Source of the DNA: Paratinospora sagittata
Lineage: Eukaryota > Streptophyta > Magnoliopsida > Ranunculales > Menispermaceae
Assembly: GCA_035771175.1 (NCBI GenBank)
Contig: CM069593.1
Coordinates: forward strand, 18,753,956-18,817,955
Direction: 5' to 3'
DNA length: 64,000 nucleotides
The position numbers and the translations under genes were made by a program. The notes beneath the pieces were generated by a model. It was not told where the DNA came from and did not search any database. It worked only from the letters and a program-made list of their open reading frames with translations. Shown here in pieces: positions 34,181-47,639 of this stretch. The first letter of the stretch is position 1, and each line of letters opens with the position of its first letter.

Positions 34181-34911
34181 GCTACGTGACTTCTTTCAAG
34201 AGTTGATTGAGAAAGTTAAGGAGAGAGACTTTTGTGGTATATTTGCGGATAGTCCATTACAATTAGTGCGAACCTAGTTAAACAGTTTGAAAAACCGCGA
34301 TATTTTGTTAGATTTTCATCATTGAAATTGGAGCTTTGCGATGACTTATAGTTATTATGCTTTCTTGTAGTAAGGTTAAGCTTCTAGTTGGTATATCAGG
34401 CGCTTTACAAGTTAGATTTATTCTGAACTTCCTCAGCGAAATTAGTTTATCACTTGCTCACAATATTTAGTGTTCCTGTGAGGTGTGGCCCTGCAGATGT
34501 TTAACTTGTAAAACCTCGTAAATAGGAACAACAATTAGAAAATTGGCACATATGGCAACGCTCACCTGAACTTCTGTATCTGCGAGCGTCAACATATAGT
34601 TATACAATGGAGTAAATGGAGCAACTTCCAATGACCAACATTCACCTAATCTTGTGACTATCTTGAAAAATGGCTGTCAAAAGAAATAAATCACTGATTT
34701 GAGCACATATACACGACAAAAACCCGTTTCCTGGGTCTTGCACATTATCTTAACCTTCTCTTCTTGCGTTCTGGCAACTGCTGCTGGTAACAACCGAATG
34801 CCTCTCAGGTCAGGTTCCATAAATATACAAATGAAAGGGTCAGTGGTCCGCCCTCCGGTTAAAAGATCCTGGTTAGGGCGGGGGATTTAGGCAGCTTCTT
34901 TGCATGCTTGC

Positions 34912-36947
34912 TTATTCTTGACTTGCTTTTGTTTTTGTCCTGATCAGCCTGCTTGCTGGGAAGTGTAACCTAGCCATGAGAGGACGAGGTGCTCGGATTT
35001 TCTGGTCAAATCCTCTAACACAGACATATCCTGCCAAACATTTTTTAAGTAAACTTAGGAAAAAATAATAAAGGATATGCCTGATTGTGAAACTTAAAAG
35101 GTCCTCAACACAAATTTGAGCTAAGAATTTGCAAAAGAAAAAATTAAACTAAGGGAGTGTTGGATGTGTTACCAAGTGGTCCGTCATAAAAATACCAAAA
35201 CTCAAAATTCACATCCTATTTAGCTGATCGCATAAGTTCAAATAAACTGTGGGAAGTAAGTCTAATTCTTTCAAAGATGTCATTAAAGCTTCTGGGTCGT
35301 TTATTCATGGTTCTTCATTTTGATCAGTCTATTTCAAATTGGATAACCAAAAGATTTTTTTTTTTTTTGAAGAGGTAAGGACAAAAAATTGTGTCCATTG
35401 ACCATGAAATTCAAATTGACTGACGACTTCTTATAGGCATGCTCTGTTTGTTAAATAAAGCTGACAGAGTAATTTAACAGTGGTTCTTCATACCTCTCCA
35501 GAAGCAGCTCTGAATTTCCTCTGTCGTTTGACCTATAAAACAAAACAATGATTTGTTCATTCAAGTGAGTTCTCTAATAGTAGGATTATGATATGAATCT
35601 CCAATGACAGTCCTCACCTTTAAATATTGTTGGTATTGAGGTTCCAAAATAGACAGTCCGTCTAGGCAGATTCCATAACATGTTTCTTGGAACATCAATT
35701 GGGTTTAGACTGGATTCATGGTCGGCAAACACCTATATAGCCAAAAATAGAAGTTTGGCAGTCAAGTTATCCAATCATTGCAAATGAGAAGGTGTCAAAG
35801 TGATTCCGAGGGTAAAAGTAACAAGTGTTTCACCTCATTAACTTGAAAATATGTGCCGTTCAGTGGAAAGCTTCCTCTCATTGCCGTCTTGCATGGTATC
35901 TGTCAACGAGGAGTTGCAAACATCCAAAAACATTTCAGTGGTTGATTACACCTCAATATTCCATAAGTTAGAGATAGATATGGTTGGGACGACGCCTACC
36001 AATAATGTTCCTCTAACTGTTTGGGAGTTTGCTTCCCGAATGCTATTGCACGAAAAACAAGTTGTCTCATTGCATAAATTTCCAGATGCTTGAGAACTAC
36101 AACATCCTTCAGGAGGTTGAATAGATTCTGCAGTTTCACCTGAAATTGAATATTGGATGCAACTAATTAACTGAGCTACAGAAGGCATGTGTATTTTGTA
36201 AATGTTGGACAGCTTGTTGTTCACTTTTGACATGTTTAGTCCCATCTCCAATACTGCATATATCATGCAGGCGACAGTTGTTGAAACATTGATCCTTAAT
36301 CCAAAATAGGATAGACAAATAGTCATCCAATTTTTATCATTATATTTTGAGTACTACAACATAAGTCCGAATAAAAGAGGAGGGTTTCATTAGCTGATTA
36401 TCAGCTGAAAGCATATTCACTCTACATTATGAACATTATAAAATGCATGATTTGCACTGGATAGAGATCTTAAATTTGTCTAAAGCATAAAATTGTTAGT
36501 CCTACTCCTACAATGTTAAATGCTAACCTGGCGTCCATATAGCAAGAAGATAAGAACAAACATCACCAGGTACCCGTTTTTCCACCTGAAAATTTCAGAA
36601 AATGTTAGTTACAACTTACCCAGACAAGATCAAGAGCATAAAAATTTGGAGAAACAACTTACCCCTTGCAACAGAGGGTGTGAATCTGGAAGTTCGTAGC
36701 TGCATTTAGGAAGAAAAGGCTTTAGTATGTAGCCGGCCCGAGAAATGGTTAGTGCGATTAACCACTTAAAATTGTTTAGTGATGTAGGAATCAGATTTCC
36801 AGTTCATCAGCGGTCATCAATTCATAATTAATGCAACAAATTATTGAGAGCATTAAGAATTCAAATTTTACTTCTAGGAGAAAAGGAATACAGGAATTTC
36901 AAGGGTCTTGAGCACAGGTTTCTAATGTTCCTCTTTCCCCCCCACAC

Positions 36948-36984
<37 letters not shown>

Positions 36985-39900
36985 TCCTAGTTGAGTTATG
37001 AATTAGCACAAAGAATGCTTCATGGATGACAAGTGAAAGCTTGCAAGTAAATTGTTCTGTTAGTTTGAACAACAAGAAATTGTAGGAGGCACCACCACTT
37101 CTGTCTTAAAAGGCAGTTTGCCTTTTAAGCTCTTTGAAGGGAAATATTGATGAGCTGATAAAAGAAAATTGCTTCTGCACTAATTGAGTAAAAGCTGCTC
37201 AATGAGAGACAATAGATAACTTCAGAAAGTATAGGAAACCAGTTTCTATACCTAGCAAATTTTTATGGAAACATATTTTTTGGTTTTTCAGAAAAATGAG
37301 ATTCTTTGTGATATTCATATTGGTGGCATCCTGGAACACTTCTCAACATAATTCATATGTTCCCCGGACGTGTCATCTGTAATCATCTCCAAGAACCATC
37401 CCCAATGCAGCATCTCCATGGTTCCTAATCTTATAGATCCAGGTTTTCTCCACTCTTGTATCTACATGGTTTCTAATCTCATAGATCTAGGTTTTCTCCC
37501 TGTTGTTTTACAGGCTGGTTTTCTCTGTCGAGCAAAATTTACCTAATTGTTTGGTGGAATAGTTGAATAAACTACATATGATGCCATTTTGAACCTAGTT
37601 GGTAAACAAGGAACAACGCTGCATTTTAGTACTTGGTTTTGTAAAAATGTGTACCAGAGGCTTACTTACACTTGATGTTCTGTTCGAAGTCGGGTCACAT
37701 TTTTTAGCTTTGGTGTAGGTATAGAGGCAGCTTCTGGAGTTAAAGCAACCAATGCCTTTGACATATCACCTTCTTGAAGTTCCATGTTTTCTTGCATGTA
37801 ACTTTGCAAGTTTGTTGCAAAGTCTTCAATGTTGAGTTTGATTGTAGGAATTTCATCAGGATCATCATAGAAAGCGTCCTCTATATCACTTTCTGTTATA
37901 TATCTACAATGAGACTCTGGTGTAGCTGGTTCCTCAATGATAGGTTCATGCTTATTGGTTCCAGACACTAATTCGGTAAGCACATTAAGTTCAGGCAGAA
38001 GAAGTGGCCTTGAATTGATACTTGCACAGGAACTGTGGCTGGTATGAAAAGGAACTGTTGAACTCACAATGCCCTTCTGCTCCGGCCCAGGGAGAGCAAG
38101 CCTTGCACTGTATCCAGGATCAGTTCATTTAGTCATCTTAATGAGGAAAATATACACTAAAATCATGTATAGAAATGCACAGGAAAATGTTGCAGAGGTG
38201 AGCGTAGCCTTAAATCAGTCCTAATGGCTTGTGTCCAAAATACTTGGATTCCTTCCATTTGATAGTTTTCATAAATAGACAGGGTCATTGCAACAGATTA
38301 ATTTTATTATCCATGCGATTCGGGAAGACTTATTTGTCTCATTGATCACTTGTTCATTCTTAATTTATTTGACACTCTAAGATAAAAAATAGTGAATATA
38401 AGATCACAATCATTTCATTAGGCTATTTTCTAGATCCTTGTCAAATAGGAGCAGCCCTTGAACGATGGGCAGTCGGCTAACCGGACCCAGCTTGTCAATT
38501 GTACGACATTTTTGTCTAACATATAGATTGCTATCAGTATTGCATTTGAAATTTAGACGTGGATTAGATGGTACCTTGCAAAAGCACTTGCGAAGTGTTT
38601 GCACTCTGCTCTCAAAGGACAAGCATTGCAGTTTGGCTTGCTCTTTGTACAGAAAACCTGCATTATACACACACAAATAAGAGAAGTTCTTGATTGTTCT
38701 AAATAATTGAATTATTACACAAGACTTATTAAGCCTATTGACGCAATAGAATACCTTTCCAAATGTTATCATCTGGTAATGTAGCTCATATCTGCAGGCG
38801 TAACAAATCAGTGAAAGAATATGCAATTTTAAGGTCAGTTTCTGTAAATTTTATTCTTGCTACCACAAGTTGAAAAAGCATTTTTTGCATTAACTTGAAT
38901 AATTACATAGGAGATTTGAGCTTACAATGTCCGTTGGTCAAGAGTGCACAATCGCGGCCAAAGATATTTCTGGATAGTTTCCAGCACTGGGTACCTATTT
39001 AAGTACACGAGATTAGTGTGTTTCATGCAAGGGAACAATTGAAGCATCTCATTTTCTGACATCGTGCTTACAGTTCCAAAAGATGAAGTTGAAGGGACTC
39101 GGGCAACGGCTGGAGTGGGACCCATCCCAGTCTCACAGCTATGCGTCCAACATTAGTGTCAACCTTGTTCAACAAAAAAATATGTAAGCTCCATTTCCAT
39201 GAGCATTTAACACATAAACGTTCAGTTTGTTCCAAGTTAGCCTTACTGGGAAAGCAAGATGGTGAAGTGTCAAAAGTCGCACACATTCCACGCTTTTCAA
39301 TCCCAATCCCCGTACGCTTAACAGGTACTCCCTAACAGTAGAAAAGCAAGCGAGAAAAATAAAACAAAACTTCCACAAATTCAGTATGTTGTGAATAATA
39401 TGACTTTCTGAAAAGATATTATTGGCAAAAGAACTGCGCTGAAGTGATAGCATGTGACTTTTTCAAGTCAATCCTACAGGGATGGAATAGACTTTTGTGA
39501 CTTACTTTGTTTTGTCAGGGGGTATGTCCCTTAACCATTCCAAGTCAATGCTTCCATGGTCTCTGACAAGTCGGTTAAGGAAATCCTGCAGATTTTACAC
39601 GTTCAGCCGCCGTAAGAGATTTTCACATGTGATTATTACTGAAAAATAAGCCTTTCTTGTCTTTCCTGAATTAGTGGGTTATTAACACGGCATGTCAGTC
39701 GAATACCTTAATTCTCTCTGCAAGCATATTGTTCATTCCTCGTTCTTTGATGGCTTTAGCAATCTCATTAACATCTGCACATCTTACTGCTTCCCAGTCT
39801 ATTGAGTCCATTCTATCCTTTGTTCTTTCTCGTTTTACACCATTGCAGAGCACCTCCTTTCTTAAACTATCCCAGTCAAAGGCCTTCTTCTTCTCCTTCT

Positions 39901-42900
39901 CTAGCTTACCTTTTGCTTTCAAAGAAGTGGGAGCGGTTCCACTAGATTCCCTGTAAGAGTCATAAACTTGATCTTTAAGAGTTGATTCCACCATCTTTCT
40001 ATCTATTTGTTTTTGCTTATCTACCAACAGTGTTTCCACAACACAAATGGACTCTCCTGAAGAATTTGGCTCATCTGAACATCCTTTCTGGATAACACTA
40101 CTACTGCTTTGAGCAAGAGTATCAACAGAGTATCCAGGTTCTGTAGCTGGATTTCCTTTAGATTGGAAAGTCTTATTACTCTCCCCTTGAAGTTTGCTAC
40201 AAGAAAGTGGATTTTTTTCAAAGAAACCTCGTCCTGTGCTTATCAATGGTGGCACTGGTTCCTTATTTTCCAAGGGGCATTGTTTTGCTCCAGGTGTTAC
40301 CATAGTATTTGATGGTACTTTCTGTCGGGCTGTAATGTCACTTCTAGTTTCTTCTATTGGACTAACACTTCCTCTCACATTGTCTCCGTCTTGGATACCT
40401 GCCGATTCAGTGGTTGAAGACAACAAATATTTACCTCCTACTCCCATTATCTCTGGACAATCAACTTCTAATACTCCAGAATCAGCAGTGAAATGCAAAT
40501 AGTAATTACTAGAACGGATGACAGGTACTGGTGTATTGGGAAATTGGGAATGGGGTGGGAAGATGGAAAATGGATCTTTTTCTGCATCTATCTGATTTAT
40601 GTGAGGCCTTTTGTTGGATTCTACAGTTTCTGGTTGGTTCAGACCACATTCAGAGGTCGAGTTTAAAGTCAAGTTCCCACTTCTCTGACTTGAATATTGT
40701 TGCAACATGTTTGTACGTGCCATTTGTAGAAGCTCCACAAAAGAAGCATTGAAACTGTTCCTTGTAGTTGGATCTTCTTCTTCTGAGTTGGAATCTGAGC
40801 ATGATTTGACCAATTCATCTGTTTGAGGTACGCATGAATCAACAGAATTTTGAGATGAAACTACATCATCCAGTGTTCTCCCGTCGTCAGGTTCTGCCAA
40901 GCTTCCAATTTCTTTCATTACATTTGTAGTTCTTTCAGGTGTTTCACACTGTTTAGACAAAACCTCTGAGGATTGTGATGAAACTAATTCCTCCTGTACT
41001 CCTCTGTTAGCTACTGTTGACATCTGATATTCTTTCCCTCCATCCAAGGCAACTGTATTCACAGGTGATTCATGACGCATTTCGGAAATGCCTTCCCAGC
41101 ATCCACCCTCTGTAATGCCACAAGATTCCTTACTGTCACCTGTTTTATTGTCTTTCATATACTCTGCTTCATGGAATGTAACAGAGCCTTGATCAGAAAC
41201 TGGTCCCTTTGATGTTTTTTCCTGCCACTCGGCATCATCTCGATCTATTATGAGCATCTCTGGCTCTTCAACAATGATGCTTGTTCTTTCCTCATTGCAT
41301 CTTGTGTTGTTGCTGGTTGACTTGAGGGGAAATCGAGCAGCAAGGGACATAAAGGCAGAGCTGTGACAAGAGAATGCTGAGTTCTTTGTTATGTTTTCTT
41401 TCTGTTTTATTAGCTAGCATATCTATTGAAATTCAAGCTTACCTTGAGAGATGGTCAGATACATTTTGCGTAAGGAAGACTCCAATAACTGAGTCCACAA
41501 CGGATCCATTCCATTGTGAAAAGCGTCTATCACCTGCAAAAAATGTTTTTTGTCATCTTTACCACATATGACTAATATTATATTAGGAAAAGGATGTCTG
41601 TTGGTTGCCTGCATTTCTTCTTGGTTAATTACTGTATTTTAAGAAGAAGAAAAAAATCAAGGAAAGCAGCTAGGATATCTATGCAATCTGCTTTTTGAGT
41701 TTTTTTTTTCATAAATCTTTCTATTATCATTTGTGCGTTTGACTCAAATAGCAGGGCAGGGCCTGTCTGCTAGGATCTGTTCTATCATCTTATTATGCTG
41801 GGACCGTATTTTCTATTTATGAATGCTTTTGGGAGTGCCACTTAAACCTTGGCAGGTGACTGGCAGGAGATTGGATTTACCTCACCATCCTCTATGCAAC
41901 TGAGGAAAAAGTATGTGCCTTACCCAACTGCTCCCCCCCTCTGAGAATTATAAAAAGAGTAATTGCTTGAGAAGTTGAGGCCAACATCTGATTTGCAGAG
42001 TGCTGGCCTTAGCTGGCTCTAAGCTGTGCTCGATCTTGGTCTTGTTAAAAGTAGTGGAGGGGCCTTTTGCTTCTTGATTGGTACTCTTTTCAGAAGTACT
42101 CTTCCAGAAAAAGAAGTAGATTGGGATGCTTCATGATAGTTTAAAATGGAAGATTGTCACTTGATAAAAAAAATAGTGTACAGGTTTTGAAATGGAGCAA
42201 TTGTCTCAAAATATCTACGAGGACAAAAGGCAAACGAAACTTAGAGACAGATGGAGGAGTAAGAAAAGATAAGAATATGATTACTTCAAAATACATGGCT
42301 ATGGATAAAGTTGAATAGCAACATAGCATTAATTTTTCTGATTGTAGTTCAGATCAATTATAAGGGTACATTATGATATGATATAGCTGAAAATGCATCC
42401 TAAACATTAATCAATTTTTGTAATTTCATATAACAAACCTACTCACATAATATTAGCCTTTCTTTATTTTTTGTCTTTGTTGTTTCTGACAAGGACCTTC
42501 TGACTTAGTTACATTTCTCACAGCAGTATCTCTCTTGTTTTCTCTCTTTTGTTACAGTGCTTTCTTTTTATGAAATTATAAAGGAATGTTTGTGTTTGAT
42601 TCTTATGAGCTTTTTAATTTAGTACTATTCTTCATCTTCACTCATTGATTGTAGTTCTTTGACTTGTACTGCATCAGCACAATGGAAAATGAAATGTCTA
42701 AAAGCAATTGTCACTTGCATGTCACGTGATTATCATAAGTTAGGAGCTATTCATCTAAACTATTGATCTAGCCTAGCAAAAAAAAATATAGCCTTCTTAT
42801 TTTTGCAAATGGAAAGACAGCAATAAATCTTAATTTTAAAAACTAAATAGGCATTGAGCACAAAAAAACCCGTTGACAAAAGAACAGGTTCAGTTGATAG

Positions 42901-45900
42901 TGTTCAAAACTAATTAGGTAAACTGACGCGGTCAGTCATCTCTTCGTTTTCTATTGATTCTTGATATTTCTTCTAATGCAGATGGCTTTGTTGATTATAT
43001 TAGTCATATGCTTTTGTTACTAAGTCATAAGTATCACTTTACCAGTGTAACCAGAATTTTGAAGGCCAAGCTAAATAAACAAAATGCTACCAATGATAAA
43101 GTACCAGGTTGAAACAATAGAATGTGCGTGACCATCTTTCAAAAATTGCAAAGTTTGAAATGTCAGAATGTATAGGTTTTTGCTTCGCACCTTGGATCAG
43201 ATGCATGCGGGCAATGAATGAGTCTACTCGTCCACTGAAAATTCGCCTTTCTTCTGCCCACCATTTTTCTTTGTTTGTATCTCTTTCTTCATTGGCTTCC
43301 TTGCCCATGAGAAGCTTCCATACTCTATCGGTCTCAGGGTCAAGGTCCACTTTGGGTCGTGGTCGCCGTTTCTTGGCAGGATCAAACAAGCCTTCATAAG
43401 GAACCATTTGGCCGTGATTGTATGGAACCAGTGCATTTTGCTTTTCAACTGAAATTTTATTGTTCACATCCTTGAAACTTAGATGATTCATTTTCTGAGC
43501 AAGCTCGTCAATAGGAGAGTTGAATTGTTGTGCTACTTCAATTTGACCTGTACAACATGTCACAGCAAAACCACACTACAGCAGTTACTTTGTCTGTGCA
43601 AGGAAAATCTGTTTACCAGAAGATGAAAAGAAATGCAACATTGTAAATAAATAGCTTTCTTCCCAATGGAAATACCTCTTGAAATGGCTAAGGGTTGGCA
43701 ATATCCATATACGGCAACCTGGTGTTCTCGCCACCTTAACTGATTAATATCAGAATAAGAAAGGGAATTAACAATTGCAGTTTCCTTATTGTTCTGCTCT
43801 TTCGCCATCCTTGCCTGTTTGTTTACAGTTAGGGATTCTATGCATTTTTGAGTTCTGTGGAAAATCTCAATTCCTTGTCCACCTGATGTCGGAGCTGCTT
43901 TTGGTGCAGTTAATGGCAATGCATTGCAGTGTAAAATTGCAGCAAGGGACTTAAAGTCACGGACCCGAGTGGGTCCCTTTGACCTCTTTTTTGTATTCCT
44001 TTCTACCTGGCCAAAGGAGGTCAGCAAAAATTCAGAAACTTGTGATTTGTCAGTGTTAGCCTTCCTTGGTGCCTCCTTTTGTAGAGGGATTTTGTCGGGA
44101 ATTCTTTCTGTGCTGCAAACCATGCCCATGGACTGAGAGTAAGCATCGTGTATAGAACTACTAACCCCATTTCTAAGGTTTTCTGTGTTCTTGGTGCTTC
44201 CATACTTGGGGGTTGACCCTCTGTTATTGAAGTTTGACATGAATTGATTGGAAATCTCATCATTTACCATGGCTAACACTGAAGATGGTGCTCTTACTTT
44301 GATATTAGCCTGACTCTTCTCTGTCCTCCTTTTCTTGGAAATCTCTGGAAAAAGCAGACCAGGATAGCTGCTTCTTTGGTATTCATTACTCTGAAAGATC
44401 TGATTGAAATGAACTGGATTGACATGGGTCCCAGTCAGATTCATAGACTGGAGGTGTGCCACATCAGAGGTATGAGAATGCCCTCTCTTTGAACCTGTAG
44501 CTTGTTTGCCATCTCCCACTAGTATATGAAGGGGGTCGTTTGACTTATTTTGGCTTTGGGGCCGTGCATGTTGGTCACTCTGCAATGTGGATGGTACATC
44601 ATTCTCATGGCTATGGGCACTTTCTTTTGGGAAACTTGAGTTCCTTATTTCATCGGTATGAATATCTTGCACTGAATGACAACCATTCTTCTCTCTGCTG
44701 TTTTTGCAGGCACCTGAAGTCACTGTAGAATGTATATTCCTGATCAGCCCTTCGCAGTCTTCCAACTGCTGGTCTTTCCTTGTAGTTTGTTGGGTCTCAG
44801 GCAAGGAGATGTACTCATCCAACATCTGAGTTAAGGAACGATTAAGATCAAATGCTATGCCTGCAGGTGAGTTTTCTACTATCACTTCCAGACCTTTGGC
44901 AAGTTGCACACTAGATTTGATACCAGTACAACCATTAATTTCCTTTGTGAAGTCTTGGGCTCTAGGTTCTGGATTGCAGTTAAGATCCTGCCTGCTGGAA
45001 GAAATGCCAAGGCCGCTCTGAGGCAGCCCCTCGTGATGATTCAACGTTGTGCCATGGCTTCCAATCCTTGTTTGTTCTTCATAGTCAAAATTCAAAGCTC
45101 GCTTGCAAGATTTAACAGCAGAATGAGGTGTTGTATCAGTAATCTCACCTACATCAGCTGATGGAGTTTCAGAGGCGTGAATGCCATTTCTCCGCACATA
45201 CTTCCTCTTCTTTCGTGGCATTTCATCTGTGACTGCTGGCTTGACTGTAGTTTTTGGTCCCCTTTTGGGTTTGCCTTCTATTACAACTCTTGGTCTGTGC
45301 TTTTTCCTTCTAGTCTTCTGCGCTGGTGTTTTGTTCAGATCAATGCCATTTTCTTGTGCCGTTTCAAGTTGGTTATTCTCTTTTGATGGAGTGGATAGAG
45401 CAGCAGGTGATGAGTCAACCACTTGCTGCAAAAGTAATTCTGGAGCAGCATCAGAGGATGGGTCAATGACTTGCTTCAATTTTGATTCTTCTCTATGTTG
45501 CTCAAAAGCATTGTTTCTTTCAGGTATTGCATTCTGTAGCTTATTATTTTCCTGACATGGACTTCCATCTAGCAAAATATTTGCCACTTCAGGATGTTGG
45601 ATGCCCTGCACTTTCCTCCCATGATCTGGTGTTACAGGTGCAAACTGGAATATAGCACCATTTGAGTCTGCATCAGCTATTTTTCTTGGAGAATTGAGAT
45701 CATATGTGGGACGATAAGGAATGGGAAATCCATCTGTGGCATTACGATATTTTGGTTTCCTTCAATCATTTAAATAAAATAGCAAGCTAGTATTCATCTA
45801 AAATACCAATATAAGAACTGCATATAGAACTGATGACAACAACAGAACAGCAGATGTGCTTTCTATCTAATTCATATTTCAAAACTACAACGAAAGTATT

Positions 45901-46478
45901 GCAGAAGTTTTGTCAAGAAATCAGAAAAAAGCTGTAAGTTGCAACTTACATTGAGATATCTGTGGCGGCCATTTGCTATTATTATTTGTCTGCATTGAAC
46001 TGATTGTGTAATTTTGATTCATAGGCAAAGTAGTAGGAGCGTGAGGCTGTTGCAGATTCCTGTCAATTGGAGAATAAGGAAATGGAAAGAAAGGACTACT
46101 CGCTGCATTCTTGCCTGTTCTCTGCATCTCGCTTGGAGGACATGCTGCATCAGCAAGAGCTAAGAGATCTGCAAAAGGAATGTTGTTCCATCCAACTGCT
46201 GCATTCTTCAAAGACTGGGAGCCTGGGATCTTCCCACCCAGAGCCGTTTCCCAATTGCTCAGACCGCTGTTCTGGGCTATCAAAGAAATTGAGTCTAGAC
46301 ACGCAGCTGCCCCGTTAGAAACTGCAGGAGCCTCATGGAACATCTCCGTTGGAAATTTAATGTGTTCACGCAAATTCGTTCCATTTGGCTGGTTCCCTTG
46401 TCTCTCCCCGGAATTTGGCTGGGGCCTAGTTGGAATTGGCTTCGCCGGAGTCACCGGGATCCAACCGCTGAAGTCCAT
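34912..46478 (-). CDS. ROS1: ROS1/DEMETER-family 5-methylcytosine DNA glycosylase
   Basis: Nineteen coding exons join in frame, 6147 bases including the stop (2048 residues): 46478-45950, 45733-43676, 43547-43191, 41533-41443, 41360-39707, 39585-39506, 39331-39247, 39163-39072, 38994-38926, 38791-38755, 38657-38575, 38107-37670, 36699-36663, 36585-36528, 36139-36000, 35899-35834, 35732-35618, 35532-35494, 35030-34912. The N-terminus carries WIPVTPAKP, FADLLALADAA and a basic KTRRKKHRPRVVIEGKPKRG tract near 315-335. The glycosylase has FLTQNVSDHLSS, then GLGLKSVECVRLL with catalytic Lys1602 and VDTNVGR with Asp1620. [4Fe-4S] cysteines are C1687, C1694, C1697 and C1703. A permuted CXXC segment (CNETTCFSCNS) and an RRM-like C-terminus follow. 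QMITFGK, LHHLAFP, VRLGW and PTIFKG favour ROS1 over DME. The enzyme excises 5-methylcytosine to demethylate DNA. All catalytic residues are intact. Confidence 0.95.
36951..36982. repeat. (CA)n microsatellite in ROS1 intron 12
   Basis: An uninterrupted run of ac dinucleotides lies in the intron between the HQV and YELPDSHPLL exons, preceded by a short ccccccc tract and cacacaaaac. Confidence 0.95.
41534..43190 (-). other. long intron 3 of ROS1
   Basis: This 1657-base intron splits the glycosylase domain between IARMHLIQG and the DRRFSQWNGS exon. Both splice sites fit GT-AG in frame. No ORF above 65 codons and no recognisable transposon were found inside it. Confidence 0.75.
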
Positions 46479-47260
46479 CTCCAGACTTCGCGGAAACCTG
46501 TAAGTCTTCTATCTTCTCTTCTCTCTCCTTCAATTGATCTTATAGCACTAGTAGATTCAATTCTCTTTGAAAAGGTTCAATCTTTCAAAGCCTTCCTGTA
46601 CACTGAAGCATCTCCCTTAACCCCTCTCCAGCTCTAATCCCATTGTCCAAATTTAACCTGCCAGAACCCCCTTTAGTACGTTTTGCATCCTAATCTCAAG
46701 AGTATATTATCACATATGAAAAGCACAATTTGTTCTAGGCATGGGAAGCTTCACCATAGGAAAAGCAGGATTTTTTTAGCAAAAAAATAAGGGAATATAA
46801 TGCTCGTAAATCTCACAGCCTCATTAAAACATCAGATCTTCAACAATCAAACACCAGCTATCTTCCACTCGCCGGAAAAACATGGCAAAAACGTGAAAGA
46901 ATGGAAAGAACATAAAACGCAGTAATTGAGAGAATTTTTTTTTCCTTTTATAATAAAGGTCCTTAATTTCGCTGAAATGCCAGAAAAAAGAGGGATTGGT
47001 TTTGTAGGTAAGACGGAAACGCAGGAAAGAAAACCAGAGTATCTTATTAAAAACCTGTGATCTCGGAGGATATGATGTTCCCTTACCTGTTAGGCAGATT
47101 GTAGAGACTTGAGATAACAAAAACTTCGAAGAATCTGAGGCAAGACCTGCGCCGGTACTAAAGCTTCAAGCTTGTTTGAGTTAGCTGCCTGAGATTCCAG
47201 TCAATGTCATCGGAACGATTATCGAAGGTCACAGAGAAAGTCCAGAAGAGAGAGGAGAGA
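46479..47260 (-). other. ROS1 5'UTR with a spliced leader intron
   Basis: A good acceptor (cttacag|gtttccgc) lies 19 bases before the ROS1 ATG at about 46497/46498. A matching strong donor, ctgcctaacag|gtaagg, lies at 47087/47086. This gives a leader exon of about 47087-47260 and a 588-base 5'UTR intron. Plus-strand frames here overlap the antisense of exon 1 and are not genes. Confidence 0.65.
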
Positions 47261-47287
47261 GGAAAAGTAAATTGGAAGAGTCCCAAA

Positions 47288-47298
47288 GTATATATAAT
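47288..47298 (-). promoter_or_regulatory. likely ROS1 TATA box
   Basis: On the minus strand aattatatatac lies about 200 bases upstream of the leader donor. A ctctcctctctct-type pyrimidine stretch (cttttcctctctcctctc) typical of plant leaders follows 20-30 bases downstream. Confidence 0.5.
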
Positions 47299-47596
47299 TC
47301 TTTAACTTCTTTTGTTGAACTGGTAACTCTATATAATTAAATAAATTAAAAGCCCGGAAGAAAAAAAATAAAAATAAAGTTTCGTATTATACTTTTCAGA
47401 GTTTTGTGGTGTTCTAATTAAGGTAAAAGTGTAATTAATGAGTAAAGCGAGTGCTTAAGCGTGGCGTAGTGAAACAATGAAATTAATTAGAAGATTTAAG
47501 CCTGAAACGCGGCGTGCGAAGCGTCGACGCTGGGCTCGGACACGTGATCAAACTGAAAACCAGAAGTTGCTAACTTGGCGACTCGGTTTCGACACT

Positions 47597-47637
47597 TGGC
47601 TCATGGTGGGGTGTCACTTGTCACGAGCCATGAGCCA
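47597..47637. promoter_or_regulatory. 10-bp perfect inverted repeat upstream of ROS1
   Basis: TGGCTCATGG (47597-47606) and CCATGAGCCA (47628-47637) form perfect arms with a 21-base loop about 300 bases upstream of the TATA box, in a GC-richer part of the promoter. It may be a paired protein-binding site or a hairpin. Confidence 0.4.
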
Positions 47638-47639
47638 GT

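Noticed and set aside
38410..38826. A 138-codon minus-strand ORF
   Set aside because: It reads through ROS1 exons 10-11 and an intron in a wrong frame. The correct frame gives the Fe-S cysteine exon.
44021..46637. Plus-strand ORFs over the ROS1 N-terminal exons
   Set aside because: These are antisense shadows of exons 1-2, whose minus-strand frame has clear homology and consistent splice phases.
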